A stretch of DNA of 64,000 bases from Diogma glabrata (taxonomy: Eukaryota > Arthropoda > Insecta > Diptera > Cylindrotomidae): positions 455,139,217 through 455,203,216 of the forward strand of contig OY856186.1 of NCBI GenBank assembly GCA_963693315.1, given 5' to 3'. The first letter of the stretch is position 1; every line of letters starts with the position of its first letter. This document shows, piece after piece, positions 12,560 to 24,779 of this stretch. The notes under the pieces are model-generated. The model saw only the letters and a program-made list of their open reading frames with translations, ran no database searches and was not told the DNA's origin. The translations under genes and the position numbers were made by a program.

Positions 12560-12800
12560 AAGTTCGATCACCCGCTTATACATATCTCATGCATTCCCAC
12601 ATGCGTACATGCGCTCGCGCACCTTTTCTTACATACACACTCTCGCATACATAAATCAAATAAAAGAAAATTAAAGAAAACAACACTCACCACATGGTTA
12701 AATCCCGAGCTCTCCTCCGCGATTCTACTCCTCACTTAATCATAGTACGCTATGCATGATCCCGGATTTATCAATTCCATCAGTGACGTTGAGTAATGTA
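12560..12800 (-). repeat. Dispersed repeat module B (TG/CA tract and GGTGAGTG block)
   Basis: On the minus strand a block ending ACCATGTGGTGAGTG is followed by an AT-rich stretch and then a degenerate TG-rich tract. Similar arrangements occur at 56100-56290 (minus), 25410-25610, 26125-26270 and 52862-53100 (plus). The block looks like a splice donor (GTGAGT) but no exon is recognised. Similarity among copies is partial. Confidence 0.45.
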
Positions 12801-15800
12801 GTCAAGGTCTTCGCACCCAAAACAGATTGCAGATTGGTTTGCAGTTAACAAATGCAGTTTACTATAATTTAGACTACAAGTTCGATAAATTAAACGGCAC
12901 AAATAAATTAGTAATTTTGTACATAATACAAATGCATTTCTTTATGATTTCGAATACAATTTCGATAAATTATGCGACACAAATAAATTATTGATTTTAC
13001 GAACACACGAAGGCACGAACATATAGAATATTTTATTTACTTTAGTATTCAAATTGGTGGGCAAAAATGGTAAAATTCCACCGATCCGGATGTTTAAGCG
13101 ACCGTATTCAAAATACAATAGCCGATAAGAGAGATTTATATGATTTTCACTGATATATATATCGGTGAATAAGATCGAATCGTTACGAATTTTCTCCTTT
13201 TTGGAGGATTTACATTTAAAATTCGTTATTAAGAAATATTGGTTATAAACGTGAAAATATTTCAAATACAAACATCATTTACAAAACATTTGGGCGGAAA
13301 TATTCATATTATTAACATTAGCATAGATTAAGGATATTGAACAACCGATACAGTGAGCTATTTACTTGACCCAATCAATTTGGTGTTTTCTTACATTAAA
13401 CCAAATCGGACAACTTGATCATATTATTTACGATCAGAATTCAGTAGTTTTACTCCAAATCAAGTCCAGACTTAACCAGTTACTTGGCATTCCATAGTAT
13501 TACGAGAATCTGACGACTAGGTACTACAACAAATGTAAACTACAATTGATTTACAGTAGGATCTCGCGAACAAGAATTATACACATATACATATAGAGGA
13601 CAGAAGAATCGATAATAATAACTATAAGAATTATAACGTCCCGACGACAATTTCCATGCCGATTGCGGGATACAATTTTTGGGTAACAAGACGAATTGAT
13701 CAATAGGCACAACTATTTGAGGTTTGAACAAAACTAGAGCAGTTGGCAGATGGCTTGAGTCCACGGAGCATCTAAATTAGTTTAGTATAACGAAGCTAAG
13801 CTGGTGAAAACGCACTGTGAACCAAAATCAGTGTATTGCACATAAAAATTATTATTTTTATGAGAAGAATAAATATGTGTAACGGAAACTATATGAATAG
13901 ATGATTATAAAATTGTCTCTCAGTCGATTATAATTCTCAGGAATGACAAAATGGAAAGCTGAATTTTGCATTCATGTTCTCTTTCTTAAATTTAAATGTG
14001 AGTTAAGCAGGACAATTTTAATTAGCCTCCATTTAGTATTAATTAGTTTCATTAGTGCGATTTGTTTTAATAATGCAAATTTCCCAGCAACATTGAGTTC
14101 ACGTTTATCTATTTGTGATAGATGATGAAGCAGAGAATCTATGAATCGGGGAATTTTACAGAACTACGACATCGTTCTCCAGTCTACATATCAATACATG
14201 ACTTAAACGAACACTTTAATGAAAGCAGAGCCACACATTTTCAACACTGCAGTTAAAACTCAACTGCAATATCGATTCACAACACGACAAATTGTACAAT
14301 GTGGTGAAAATGTGAACCGAGCTGAATTACAAATAAAAATGTCAGAATGACATTTCAAATAATGACATAATATTTTGGTAAAGGTAAACAAATATTTAAC
14401 ATTTATCCAGAATAATAATATTCTTCTATTCTAATATTCTATTTAATATTCTTATTAATACTTTTTTTATTTCTTACAGTTATATTTATAGATATTTTCA
14501 AATATTTAAGCGAGAATGACTAGCTTATGGCGTAGAGTAAATACAGTCAAACTACCAACCCTTAATACTATAACTGTACTATATAGTGGGAATATCTACA
14601 AGCTATAATTAAATATCTGAATAATAAAAATAACTGAAAAACTTTTTTTGCTTCAATTTTTCATCAACTAGAAGTGTTGAAGAGGTCATTTGCCTCCGAT
14701 TAAGATTTTAAAAATCTGATCATCTTAATACAGATCATGAAAAAAATATCATATTTTAATTTAAAATTAATGAAGCCAACTAGATGTAATTTTCCTTTTA
14801 TTTTGGACGACTCACACCTTTATGGGTGGCTTGTTTTTCATATTGAAAATTTTAAAATTACTAATTTCAACACACATTACTGTAATGTAATTGTTTAATG
14901 TTAAATTAATTTTATTCGCTTGTAAAACAAGCAATATAAAGTTTCGCTGATGCATGAACATTGGAAAGTCAAAGAACAGACAGGATTTTGTTCTAAAATA
15001 TTTTCTGCTATAAAGCGAGAGTGGACTTATAACTGAAAACCAAATGCTAAGTAATCAACCTTTTACTAATACTGAATAATTTTTAAGAACTAGGTCTCTT
15101 TCAAGTAGTTGATGCACACAATGTACTCTTGTTGTTTGTTTCGTTTTAAAAAAATGAACAACTAAACAAACAATAATAAGATATGAATTAATCCAATATT
15201 TTATGATAAAATAGAGGAAATAATAACATAAATAACGTAAAAGGTGACATATACAAATAGCTTATTTCTTCCAAGATAAATAAAATATTGTTATTTTTTT
15301 GGCAAAATATTTATAAGTTTAACACGTTTAATGTATGGTCCTTCGAGCCGGATTTGAGTCATATGACGCATTGTCTTTCTTAATGAATAAAGATTACATT
15401 TAGTTTACATAATGTAAAACTTAAATAAAGAGCGCTACGGTCATTATTTTCTATTCAATATAAAACAGATAATCTAATCGGCTTAACATAAACTTCGTTT
15501 CAAAAACCCATGAATCTTTTTAACTTCATCAAAGGAACACGCAACTCAAAAATTTATGACAAAAATAAAATTATTCCAAATTCAATTATCAATTTAATCC
15601 ACTAAAATTACAGTGTCTTATCCAGTTTAATATTAGTTTAATGAGGAGAAGCTTTTAAGTTGAATCAAATAATATTCTTAAAACTTAGTTAAATTTTTTT
15701 CTATTTTACAAACTGAAAGAAACTCTTCAGATCTTTTAGTGAAGTGGATAAAATTCTGATCAAATGATGTAGAATTAATTTATGCTATGATACTTTTAGC

Positions 15801-18800
15801 CTACCATCATCAATTTCTGCATTTTTTCTTTCATATCAAGCAAACTGTGAAAATAAAGCTGATTTAGCTATTTTCTTCTAATAATAATTTTTCGTTTTTT
15901 TTTGTTGTCTGATAAAATTTTGCTTTCTTCTATTTTTCTTACATTATTATATTATCTTAGGTTTAGTTTATTTATTTTAAAGTGAAATTTTGTTTCCTTT
16001 TTATAAAAATAAAAATGTAATTAAAATAAATTAAATTAAATTAAAAAAAAATCTTATGTGTTTTGTTGTGACTCCTTCTCTCTTGTGATATTGTAATTGC
16101 TATCAATGTTTGAATTGTTAATGAATTGAACCAAAAAGTTGCAAATGTTGAGATGAATAATAATTAATCCGAATTAAGAGATATTTGTAGGAGGTCTCGA
16201 TGTTAAATAGATAAAATTGTGTTTAAATAAAACTAAATGATGTTTTCAGTTGTAAATGTTTATCTTAAAATTTTATTATTATTTTTGGTACGTGGGGCTG
16301 AACTTTTTTGGGATCGGTTTATTAATTCAAATTGGTTTGTTAAATGTTTATTTCTTTATGCTTTGTATTAAAATATATTACTTTCAAATTGGCATAAAAC
16401 CAATTCTAAACTTGGTGTACTGTAAGAATTGTTCCAAAGTTACCAGTATGTGTCTCAATACTCTTAATCTATTCTATACAATAATCTCTTAAATGTTTTT
16501 TCTAATTCTGTTCATTCTCATTTAAGATGAGCAAGAAAGATGAGAAGCTTAAAAACAAAACAAATTAGTTAATGGAATTAATTAATTTAAATTAATTTGA
16601 AATATTTCTAAATAGATTTTTCTAATATTCCACAAACAAAACTAAAAAAAAAGCAAAAGCTCAACATATAATCTCAAAACTCTAATTATTTAAGGTCTTA
16701 ATTTTAATTGAATCTTAGTTCATTCAATTTAACTAAATTAAAATTCTTCATTTATTTTTATCTTTTTAATTTTCTTTTATCAATTGTCTTGTTATTAATT
16801 TTAATGAAATGCTTCATTGTAACAACAACAAAAAACACAAAAAGAATAAAAATCTTACAGATATACGAGCAAAGCCATATCACTTTGAAAAGAACAAGAA
16901 ATGTAAGGATAATAACAATAGTCATAAAAATAATAATTGTAATTAATAGATCCTTAATCTGTCCACTGAAAAAAAGGAGAAAAATATTTTCTTATCTTAT
17001 GTTTTGGTTTGATTTTTCTTAATATTAGACGAGATATGATAAAACTTTGTTTTGCTTTTTGTGTTTTGATTAAGGATATTTTTGTTAAATGTTTGGTGTT
17101 ACACCGACGATCGACAAAGAGCTCCAATTCTGAAGTATATTGAATTCGAAACATGTCGTAAATATTTCAATGGTTTCCATTAAAACAGATTTTTTTATAA
17201 ATAAATTATTGGGTTTTATGAATAGTTGTTGTCATCTTCAAATACTAAAACAGGCTATCTGTAATAATAATCGATTTTCCTTATTTTATAAATTTATTGG
17301 GTTGTGCTTACAAAAGAGCAAAAGTTTTCATGGTTCTTACATCGATTATTCTTACCTAACCTAGCCTGACGCATTTTAACGCAGGTAGGCTAGACAAGTT
17401 TACCTAGTCTATGGTAGTGAAATTCCACTTTTGATAAATGACAACGCATATATAAAAGCGAATATATCAATTCCATTCTACTCACAGCACAATGTTTTTT
17501 ACTACTTTATTTTTAAGTTTTATTATCCTTACAGAAAAAATGTCCTAAAATTGCACTGATTTGTTTTCAAAAGTACAAACAAAAAAGCTCTTGTGCGAGT
17601 AATTTTTATTATTAAAGAAAACTGGAAAAAGTTAATCACTTAAATAAGATAAGAAAAGAAATTGATAAAAACTTTTTTGTTTTTTTTTTTCAAACTAAAA
17701 CAAAAAAAAAATAAACAAGGTTGAAAGTTGGCTAATAATAAGAAGAAAAATTAACTAAGAAGTACCAAAGCCATCAATGTTTATATATTTTTCTTTTATT
17801 TTAAATATTCTTCGTTCTGTTGTTTTTCTTTGGACGGCTTAATACAATAAGTCTTAGAGAGACTTAGCAATTGCTATTTTGTTTTGGTTCAACAAAAGAT
17901 AGTATTCTTATGAAAACGAAAACAAAAAAAAAATCTATCGTAGAGGGTGAAGCTTGTGGATGTGATTATTAGGATATAACTTTTTTTTTATATTGGGATT
18001 ACGAAAATCTTACTTCATTATTTTCTTTAGAATTAAAATTGAAAATTTTAATGAATTAAATCTTTTAACGAAACTTGATCCTGTTTTTGTGGTTCATGGT
18101 ATAAAAATCTTTTCTAATTGAAAATATTTTTTTCTGTAGACATCCAACAAAACAATATTCTTCTAATTCATATCCAAAACAAACTATCTTAATTGAAAAA
18201 AAAGTCTTCATTCAAAAAAAAAAATTAAAACAAGAATATTGTCCCAAGCAAAAACAGAAGGAAACTTGGAAAAACTTTCAAAAGATTATTTTTTTTTTAA
18301 CTAAAATATTTTGTATAATCCTCCTTTATTCATTACATCAATTTCAATTTTCTTGTTTTGAAAATATCCAATTTTAAAATAATTTCTGTCCATTGAAATT
18401 TTTTCTTCCTTGAAAAGTTAAAAGAATGGAAAACGAAAAGTTTCAATATTTTACAAATATATCTACTTGGAGATATATATTTATATATTTATTTACTTAC
18501 TTTCTTCGTTGATTAAAAAACTTATAATTGAGAATGTTTTTCGTTTGCTTACTTTTCTATTTATTTTCAATTTCGATTTCATTTTTATGTAATAGAAAGA
18601 AAATCTATTAGACAACAAGTCCAAATTTCTATAGACTTGTTGATGATTGTTTTCTTTTATTTTCGTTTCTTTCTGTTATACTTTTCCATAAAAGCAAATA
18701 AAGCAAATAATTATTGCTCGATTCAAATAGATTTAAATATATATTTGTGTTGTTATAAAAATATTGATGTATCTGCAACAATTTTCAATAATTTTCAACT

Positions 18801-19424
18801 TATCATTTTATGTCAAAATATTAATAAGAATCAATTTTTAATAAAACTCAACCATTTACCTGAAGTGCCTTTCATCAAGGGAAAATTAATATAAATTCTA
18901 AATGGAGAGTGTGATCTTGAAACAAAGTGATGTTTATTTTTTATCTTTTGTTTTGTTTTCACGTAAAGCATTTCATTTGGTGTAGCTTTTTATTTGCCAA
19001 GCATAACCGAAATAAAACTGACTAAATTTTTTTTCTTGTAACAATAATATTTTTGTTTGTTTCTTGTGTTGTGAAAAATTACCTTTGGGCTGTTTTTAGT
19101 ACTTTTCTAGAGTTAAGTGACGGTTTTATTGGACAAAGATTTTTGTTCACTTCCGTGAAATGAGAAAGATGAATTATTTGTATTGTTTTATGTTTTTTTT
19201 TGGGATTATTAATTTTTAAAATATGTTTTATTTTGATGTCAAAAATGAAACATCTGCACAAATTTGATTTGTTAAGAATTTATAGAAATTTTAATACGGG
19301 AAACGTTTTTTCAGCAGTTAACTGGCCTCTACCATATAGAAGGCGTTCATTGTAGTTCATAAATCATATATTATCTGGTTGTTTTTTTAAAAAATGTTTT
19401 AACGCAAACCGGGCTGAAATCACT
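12801..19424. other. Long AT-rich region without recognisable features
   Basis: Dominated by poly(A)/poly(T) runs and simple AT-rich sequence. Short frames at 12942-13271 (minus), 16256-16492, 16708-17022 and 18637-18894 have low-complexity Ile/Lys/Asn/Phe compositions and no motif. Intron or intergenic DNA are both possible. Confidence 0.5.
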
Positions 19425-19515
19425 TGCCCGCGTATTCCAGCTGCTGACATTGATGTATTAATTAACGTCAGATATCACATATCTCTGGGAATAGCAGTGA
19501 GATATCACCAGCCAA
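19425..19515 (-). repeat. Dispersed ~90-bp repeat, copy 1
   Basis: On the minus strand it reads GATATCTCACTGCTATTCCC ... GATATGTGATATCTGACGTTAATTAAT ... GGAATACGCGGGCAAGTG. A plus-strand relative lies at 47935-48025 (GTGATATCTCACGTTAATTC and GAGTACGCGGATGTG). It codes for nothing; likely a small transposon remnant. Confidence 0.7.
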
Positions 19516-20467
19516 GGTTGTTGGCCGCATCACAATTACTGTCGTATGAAGTTTGGAAGAAGTCTTTAAAAAATTTTAAAAAAAATTAAAAAAACATCAA
19601 ATTTACCGAGTGTCTTAAACACCACCTAGCTGCTTCAGAAGAGTTAACAATTCATTGAACACTAACATATATATTGCAGCTACCGAAAAATAATACTCAT
19701 ATATATATATATATTAAATATAAAATAAATCAAACGAAAGACCTACTTCCCTGTAAGATGATGGTTGTGTCCTTATAGTACTCCAATAGACTTCATCGAT
19801 CTTGCTCAGTTATCATTATTTCCAAATTCTAACCCAAATTTTCTTTTTCCTCGCTGTTCCTCATTATTCACGGCAAATATAACGAAATTTTCTATTCACT
19901 TTCGATTTTGTATTATTTAATGTTAAGGCTTATTTGTTGTTGGTAATAATCACTATAACACTTTGCTCTTAACAAGGTTTTATGTCATTATCACTTAAAA
20001 TGAATGTTTTTTAAGCACAAAATAATCAAATTTCCTTGTTTTGACGCATTGGACGATTTTTTGATATACTTTCGGTACAGTTATCGAACGCATCGTCCTT
20101 TCGGCTCTTACCATTGAGTATGCCTATTTATAGAAACCAATTTTTTTTAAATCCCTACAGAGGTTTTCTAGATTTCATCGGTTGTGACGGCAGTGGAGAT
20201 AAAAATTTCACTTTTGGTTCATGAATGTAATACTTAGGTCTTTCAGACCGAAGTAATTCAATCCATGTTTTCGAGATATACTTACAATAATTCAAATAAA
20301 AACGAATTAAAATAATATTTTAAAATATATTTCAAAAATCTACAAAATTTCTACAATTCAAAAATTACAAAACTTATTTACATTTCAAAATTTCCGAAAA
20401 TTAAAAACTTTTACGTAACTTTAAAAAAGTTAGAAAAATAAAAATTACAAAAATTTCAAAAAAATAT
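19516..20467. other. AT-rich DNA, nothing recognised
   Basis: No feature could be supported. A short (AT)n run lies at about 19698. Confidence 0.5.
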
Positions 20468-20504
20468 AAATATAATTATATAATGTTTTTATTTGGCTTA
20501 ATTG

Positions 20505-21191
20505 AATTAAAAAAAATTTTATTGTTTATAGCCAATTATTGTTTATTTTATTTTATTTACCCAACGTTTCGAATAAATTTCTTATTCATTTTCAAGGGTT
20601 TTACTAAACAAAAAAATAAATCGAAATGAAAAACAAACATAATAAAATGACACATTTTTCAAGGTGATTTGATAAAAAATTTAAAAATGCAAATAGAAAT
20701 GATGATAAATTGAAATTAATTTTCTAAAATAATGTTGTCATATGATGATTCTAAATACATTGTGTCGTCTTGTTTATTTAAATTTCTACATTTTTTAATT
20801 TGGATCATTTCTAAAATACTTCTTTTACGGTAATTTGGTTCTTTCGAAATTATTTTAACATTATTCATATTTATGTGGTGATTTGTATTCTTAAGGTGAT
20901 TAGATAAAGCACTTTTGTTTTGAATATTATTGGGTTTTCTAGCATCATAAACATGTTGGTTAATTCTTTTATACAGGTATTGTTTTGTTTGACCAATGTA
21001 ATTTTCTCCGCAATCACATGAAACTTTATAAATAACATTTGTTTCAAAATCAATAGGGATACTGTCTTTTAACTTTGTAAATAATAAAAATTTTAAATTA
21101 CGATGACTTCTACCAACCACTTTAACATTGTACTTAGCCATCATGCGTTTCGTTTGATTATACAACTTGTTTATGTAAGGGATTGATACAA
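20505..21191 (-). repeat. Left inverted arm: 3' end of the Penelope-like element
   Basis: Reverse complement of 21954-22640. It includes 20716-21165 (minus), encoding the GIY-YIG nuclease domain without the reverse transcriptase, and the 3' UTR. Homology stops at 21191, right after GATTGATACAA. Confidence 0.93.
20716..21165 (-). pseudogene. Isolated GIY-YIG endonuclease domain of a Penelope-like element
   Basis: 149 codons, open throughout, with IYKVSC at residues 45-50 and NYIGQT at 55-60, the two halves of the GIY-YIG signature as seen in Penelope-like proteins, then YKRINQH and the downstream SALSNHLKNTNHH and Glu-containing RSILEMIQ segments. There is no RT domain on this strand. The start codon is nominal: the homology continues a few codons upstream to the arm edge, where it ends abruptly. 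It is an inverted fragment, so I call it a pseudogene although no stop interrupts it. Confidence 0.88.
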
Positions 21192-21195
21192 TTAT

Positions 21196-22428
21196 GTGCT
21201 TATTTCTTTAGATGTAGTGTCACTTTTCACGAATGTTGACACAAAAATGGTTATACGATGTATAAAAAATTGTTGGAAAGATATCAAAAAGAATTCAAAC
21301 ATAAAACTTACACAAATACAATTCATAGAAGCTATAAAATTGGTGATGAATAATTGTGAATTCAGCTTTAACAACATTTACTATAAACAAATTTTTGGAT
21401 CTCCAATGGGCTCGCCTGTTAGTCCATCAGCAGCCAATTTAGTTATGGAGTTTATTGAAACTGAAATCTTGAAAGGTATTGAATTTGAAATTCCATTTTT
21501 TTATCGATATGTTGATGACATTATAACAGCTATACCCCGTGATCAAGTTGATAGTTTTTTAACGAAATTTAATAATTATGATAATCATATAAAATTCACA
21601 ATTGAAACCGAGAATAATCATAAAATATCGTTTCTTGATATTACTATACATCATAATGCTGATGGATCTTTAAATTTTGATTGGTTCCACAAATGTAATT
21701 GGTCTGGAAGATATTTAAATTTTAAATCGTGGTTACCGTTATCATATAAAAAAAATACAATTAGTTTACTTGCCGAAAAAATTTTAAAACTATCAGATGC
21801 AAAATTCCATAAAGAAAATTTTAAATTACTAAAAAATATATTACAATTAAACGAATATCCAATTAAATTAATAGATTTTGTTTTTAAAAAAACTCACAAT
21901 AAATATACTCATGGCAATCAACTACCACAACCAATTGAAGAAACAAACAAATTTGTATCAATCCCTTACATAAACAAGTTGTATAATCAAACGAAACGCA
22001 TGATGGCTAAGTACAATGTTAAAGTGGTTGGTAGAAGTCATCGTAATTTAAAATTTTTATTATTTACAAAGTTAAAAGACAGTATCCCTATTGATTTTGA
22101 AACAAATGTTATTTATAAAGTTTCATGTGATTGCGGAGAAAATTACATTGGTCAAACAAAACAATACCTGTATAAAAGAATTAACCAACATGTTTATGAT
22201 GCTAGAAAACCCAATAATATTCAAAACAAAAGTGCTTTATCTAATCACCTTAAGAATACAAATCACCACATAAATATGAATAATGTTAAAATAATTTCGA
22301 AAGAACCAAATTACCGTAAAAGAAGTATTTTAGAAATGATCCAAATTAAAAAATGTAGAAATTTAAATAAACAAGACGACACAATGTATTTAGAATCATC
22401 ATATGACAACATTATTTTAGAAAATTAA
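21196..22428 (+). CDS. Penelope-like reverse transcriptase + GIY-YIG endonuclease (5'-truncated)
   Basis: 410 codons open to a TAA at 22426-22428. RT motif A SLDVVSLFTN at residues 4-13 (Asp6), motif B GSPMGSPVSPSAANL at 68-82, motif C YVDD at 105-108, motif D HKISFLDI at 142-149. The C-terminal nuclease has IYKVSCDCGENYIGQT at about 306-321 and the later His and Glu positions. Enzyme of this class copies element RNA using a nick made by the GIY-YIG domain. A full Penelope-like protein is roughly twice as long; the N-terminal half, including the RT fingers, is missing. The frame opens with GTG right after the inverted-arm junction and an in-frame TGA lies at 21184, so there is no genuine start. 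The remaining domains are free of stops, suggesting a young insertion. Confidence 0.92.
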   Translation: MLISLDVVSLFTNVDTKMVIRCIKNCWKDIKKNSNIKLTQIQFIEAIKLVMNNCEFSFNNIYYKQIFGSPMGSPVSPSAANLVMEFIETEILKGIEFEIPFFYRYVDDIITAIPRDQVDSFLTKFNNYDNHIKFTIETENNHKISFLDITIHHNADGSLNFDWFHKCNWSGRYLNFKSWLPLSYKKNTISLLAEKILKLSDAKFHKENFKLLKNILQLNEYPIKLIDFVFKKTHNKYTHGNQLPQPIEETNKFVSIPYINKLYNQTKRMMAKYNVKVVGRSHRNLKFLLFTKLKDSIPIDFETNVIYKVSCDCGENYIGQTKQYLYKRINQHVYDARKPNNIQNKSALSNHLKNTNHHINMNNVKIISKEPNYRKRSILEMIQIKKCRNLNKQDDTMYLESSYDNIILEN

Positions 22429-22556
22429 TTTCAATTTATCATCATTTCTATTTGCATTTTTAAATTTTTTATCAAATCACCTTGAAAAATGTGTCATTTT
22501 ATTATGTTTGTTTTTCATTTCGATTTATTTTTTTGTTTAGTAAAACCCTTGAAAAT

Positions 22557-22578
22557 GAATAAGAAATTTATTCGAAAC
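22557..22578 (+). ncRNA. Hairpin followed by GAAAC in the Penelope 3' UTR (possible hammerhead relic)
   Basis: GAATAA (22557-22562) pairs with TTATTC (22568-22573) and is followed directly by GAAAC. Penelope-like elements are known to carry hammerhead ribozymes with a stem II-GAAA core, but the required CUGAUGA box is not present upstream (CTTGAAAAT is found instead). The same hairpin is mirrored in the left arm near 20571-20587. A catalytic RNA is doubtful. Confidence 0.25.
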
Positions 22579-22649
22579 GTTGGGTAAATAAAATAAAATA
22601 AACAATAATTGGCTATAAACAATAAAATTTTTTTTAATAAATATAATTA

Positions 22650-24050
22650 CCAAAATTTAAAATATTTAACAAAATACATACACAAATACTTCAAAATTCA
22701 ACAAAAAATTTCCAAAAAATTTAGGGAAGAGTTGTGACATGAGAGTTCAACCAGTTCAAAATCCTAGGTGGTTTTTCAAAAAACCAACTAATGGAATTTT
22801 AAGGGTTGCTACAGCGATGGTCTAGTTATGGCTCAGAAAGGCAAGGGCTAGCATTTTCGATGCGTGTGAACTAGTCGGCCCAATGTCAACATCCAAACAA
22901 ACTGTATTGATACAAAAGGTGTTAGTACTGGTTGTTTTTGGATGCAACAACCGTGGCTCGAGGGACTGGCGAATATATCTCTATTGGCGTCCACGAATAT
23001 TGTCTCCGATAACACCCTAATAAACAAAAACGAGCACTATGCAAAAATTTTATTAATGAGCATATCAGTGTAGAATTTCCGTTCTAACGAGCAATAAGGG
23101 TAAGGAAACATACACAGGGTGGGATGGTATTAGGTGAACCCCACCCAACCCACCTACAAAATCCATCACCTGCTTGTTCCGTTATCTATGACATCGCAAA
23201 AACGTTAAGTAAATTTCTCGAGTTTTCTTTGTATAGGCATTTTGGATTTTCTTAGAATATTCGAGAAGTTAAGCAAAATTTTATATGTACAAGGAATTCG
23301 TTTTTGCGAAATGAAAATTATTTTTAAATTAGACTGCAATATTGTAAAATGTAAATTTGATTAGACTGTGATAGTGTGTTATGTAGCCTGGGATGTGATG
23401 ACGTAGTGCAGTTAGTCACCGATTTATGTAGTTTCTATTTCCTGACATATCATTTTTTTTTATATATATATCACGCGCTGTTCACAACAATTTTTCGTTC
23501 ATCCACCATCTATAGTCCTATTTTCATATAGTTTCCGTTCCACAAATTTGTTCTTAGCATAAAACAATTAACAATAATATCTCCTTTACAATATCCTATT
23601 ATTGGTTCACACTACGTTTTCACCAGCATTACTTCACCATACTACATAAATTTGAATTCCCCGGACACTAACCGTAATGGCTCTAAATGTTTTCAAACCT
23701 CCAATAGCTGTGCATATTTGTCCAATCGACTCAATAGCTAAAAATTATTATCCTACAATCGGTTTTGTACTTGTCTTCGAAACGTATTATATTTCTTATA
23801 TGGGTGTTTTTTATCAATTTCTCTTTCCGTTATAGATCTAAATTTTACTGTAATACTGTTATAAGCTATTATTTCATAATGCATAAACATCATAAAATTG
23901 GTTAAAATTACGTTTAATCGATTCTAATATATTAATATTTCTTCCCAATGCGTTGAAAATAACTTATTTCGTGAAATCATCTTACAATTTTATGTATTAC
24001 AAAATAACAATCAGTATTTTTTTACGGAAAATGTACTAAGACTACCCCTT
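22650..24050. other. Unassigned DNA
   Basis: Less AT-biased patches lie at 22740-23180, but no coding frame or known repeat can be supported. A TATATATATA run lies at about 23461. Confidence 0.45.
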
Positions 24051-24069
24051 CAAAAAAAAACTTTGTAGC

Positions 24070-24200
24070 TCAATTTTCGATATTAAATTACTATATAAGA
24101 GATGACTATACGGTCTTTTGTCTCTCTTAGTCGATTAGCATTCTTTACGAAATCAGCTGATTGCCATTTTGTTTCTTTTTGTGACATATTCATGTTGTCG
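24070..24200 (+). promoter_or_regulatory. Candidate TATA/initiator core promoter, related to 51540
   Basis: TTAAATTACTATATAAGAG is followed by TCTCTCTTAGTCGATTAG about 30 nt later. The segment at 51549-51600 aligns with it (TTAAATTACTATAAATAGAAG ... CTCGCTCTTAGTCTTGAATT), and TTTTGTGTAAA recurs downstream in both. This suggests two members of one LTR or promoter-bearing repeat family. No boundaries (TG...CA) or internal retroviral-like genes were found. Confidence 0.4.
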
Positions 24201-24454
24201 AACGCGAATACAATTTTGTGTAAATTCATGTGCTCTGAATTAAATTAATTATTGTTTATTTTAAAATGTTGAGTGTTGTCTTGAATTGTAAGTAATTTAT
24301 TAACTGTAGTGAATTTCATGAGTACAAATCTATGGTGTAAATAGAATGTATTAATACTATGAAAAAATACGATTTATGTTTGTTGTTCGTCCAAAGTTTT
24401 GATTGGAAAAATTCAACCAATAATTTAAAAAAAAAAATAAGGTAAATGTTTAGC

Positions 24455-24750
24455 CCAATTTTGTGCTAGCTAATGTTAAATAAATCAAAAAAGAAATCAT
24501 AGTTTTACATATATAAAATGTTCCGTATAAATCTGTGTTAGCTAAGGTTGTCAAGAAAACTGTTAAATATTAATAAAATCATAGTTGTAGAGATATCAAA
24601 AGTTTAGCGTTAGATATGGTTGTATAAAAAACCTGTTAAATAAAATTATTGAAAAAAATCATAGTTACACGTTTATTCAATGTTGAGTGTTATCCTGTGT
24701 TAGCGATAAAACAGCTGTTACATAATAAAAATCAATTATACAATTTTATC
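24455..24750. repeat. Degenerate ~75-90-bp tandem repeat
   Basis: About four worn units, each with a GTGNTAGCTAANG-like block (near 24462, 24534, 24608, 24700) followed by TTAAAT and AAATCATAGTT (near 24496, 24577, 24656). Spacing is irregular and identity low. Confidence 0.55.
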
Positions 24751-24779
24751 AGAAGTTGCTTGAGTAATTACGACACAAC

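Larger units (their letters stand above)
20468..22649 (+). mobile_element. Penelope-like element with an inverted 3'-end copy at its 5' side
   Basis: Two arms of about 687 bp, 20505-21191 and 21954-22640, are inverted copies of each other. The 149-residue protein they both encode is the same residue for residue, so the arms must be nearly or fully identical. The ~760-bp spacer carries the rest of a reverse transcriptase, so the + copy is a 5'-truncated element fused to a reversed 3' fragment. AAATATAATTA occurs at 20468-20478 and again at 22639-22649, at the expected edges, and may be the target-site duplication, though AT-rich matches are weak evidence. Such inverted and partial arrangements are known for the Penelope group. 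Confidence 0.9.

Noticed and set aside
13540..13764. 74-codon minus-strand frame with Tyr-rich tail
   Set aside because: No recognisable domain and no support from context.
16256..17364. Cluster of small plus-strand ORFs
   Set aside because: Low-complexity Ile/Lys/Phe/Asn composition in very AT-rich DNA; no motif, no consistent start context.
17340..17402. CCTAACCTAGCCTGACGC...GCAGGTAGGC as telomere-like or hairpin element
   Set aside because: Only one CCTAACC motif and an imperfect short hairpin; not an array and not convincingly structured.
20505..22640. LTR retrotransposon
   Set aside because: The long repeats are inverted, not direct, and the RT/GIY-YIG protein is of the Penelope type.
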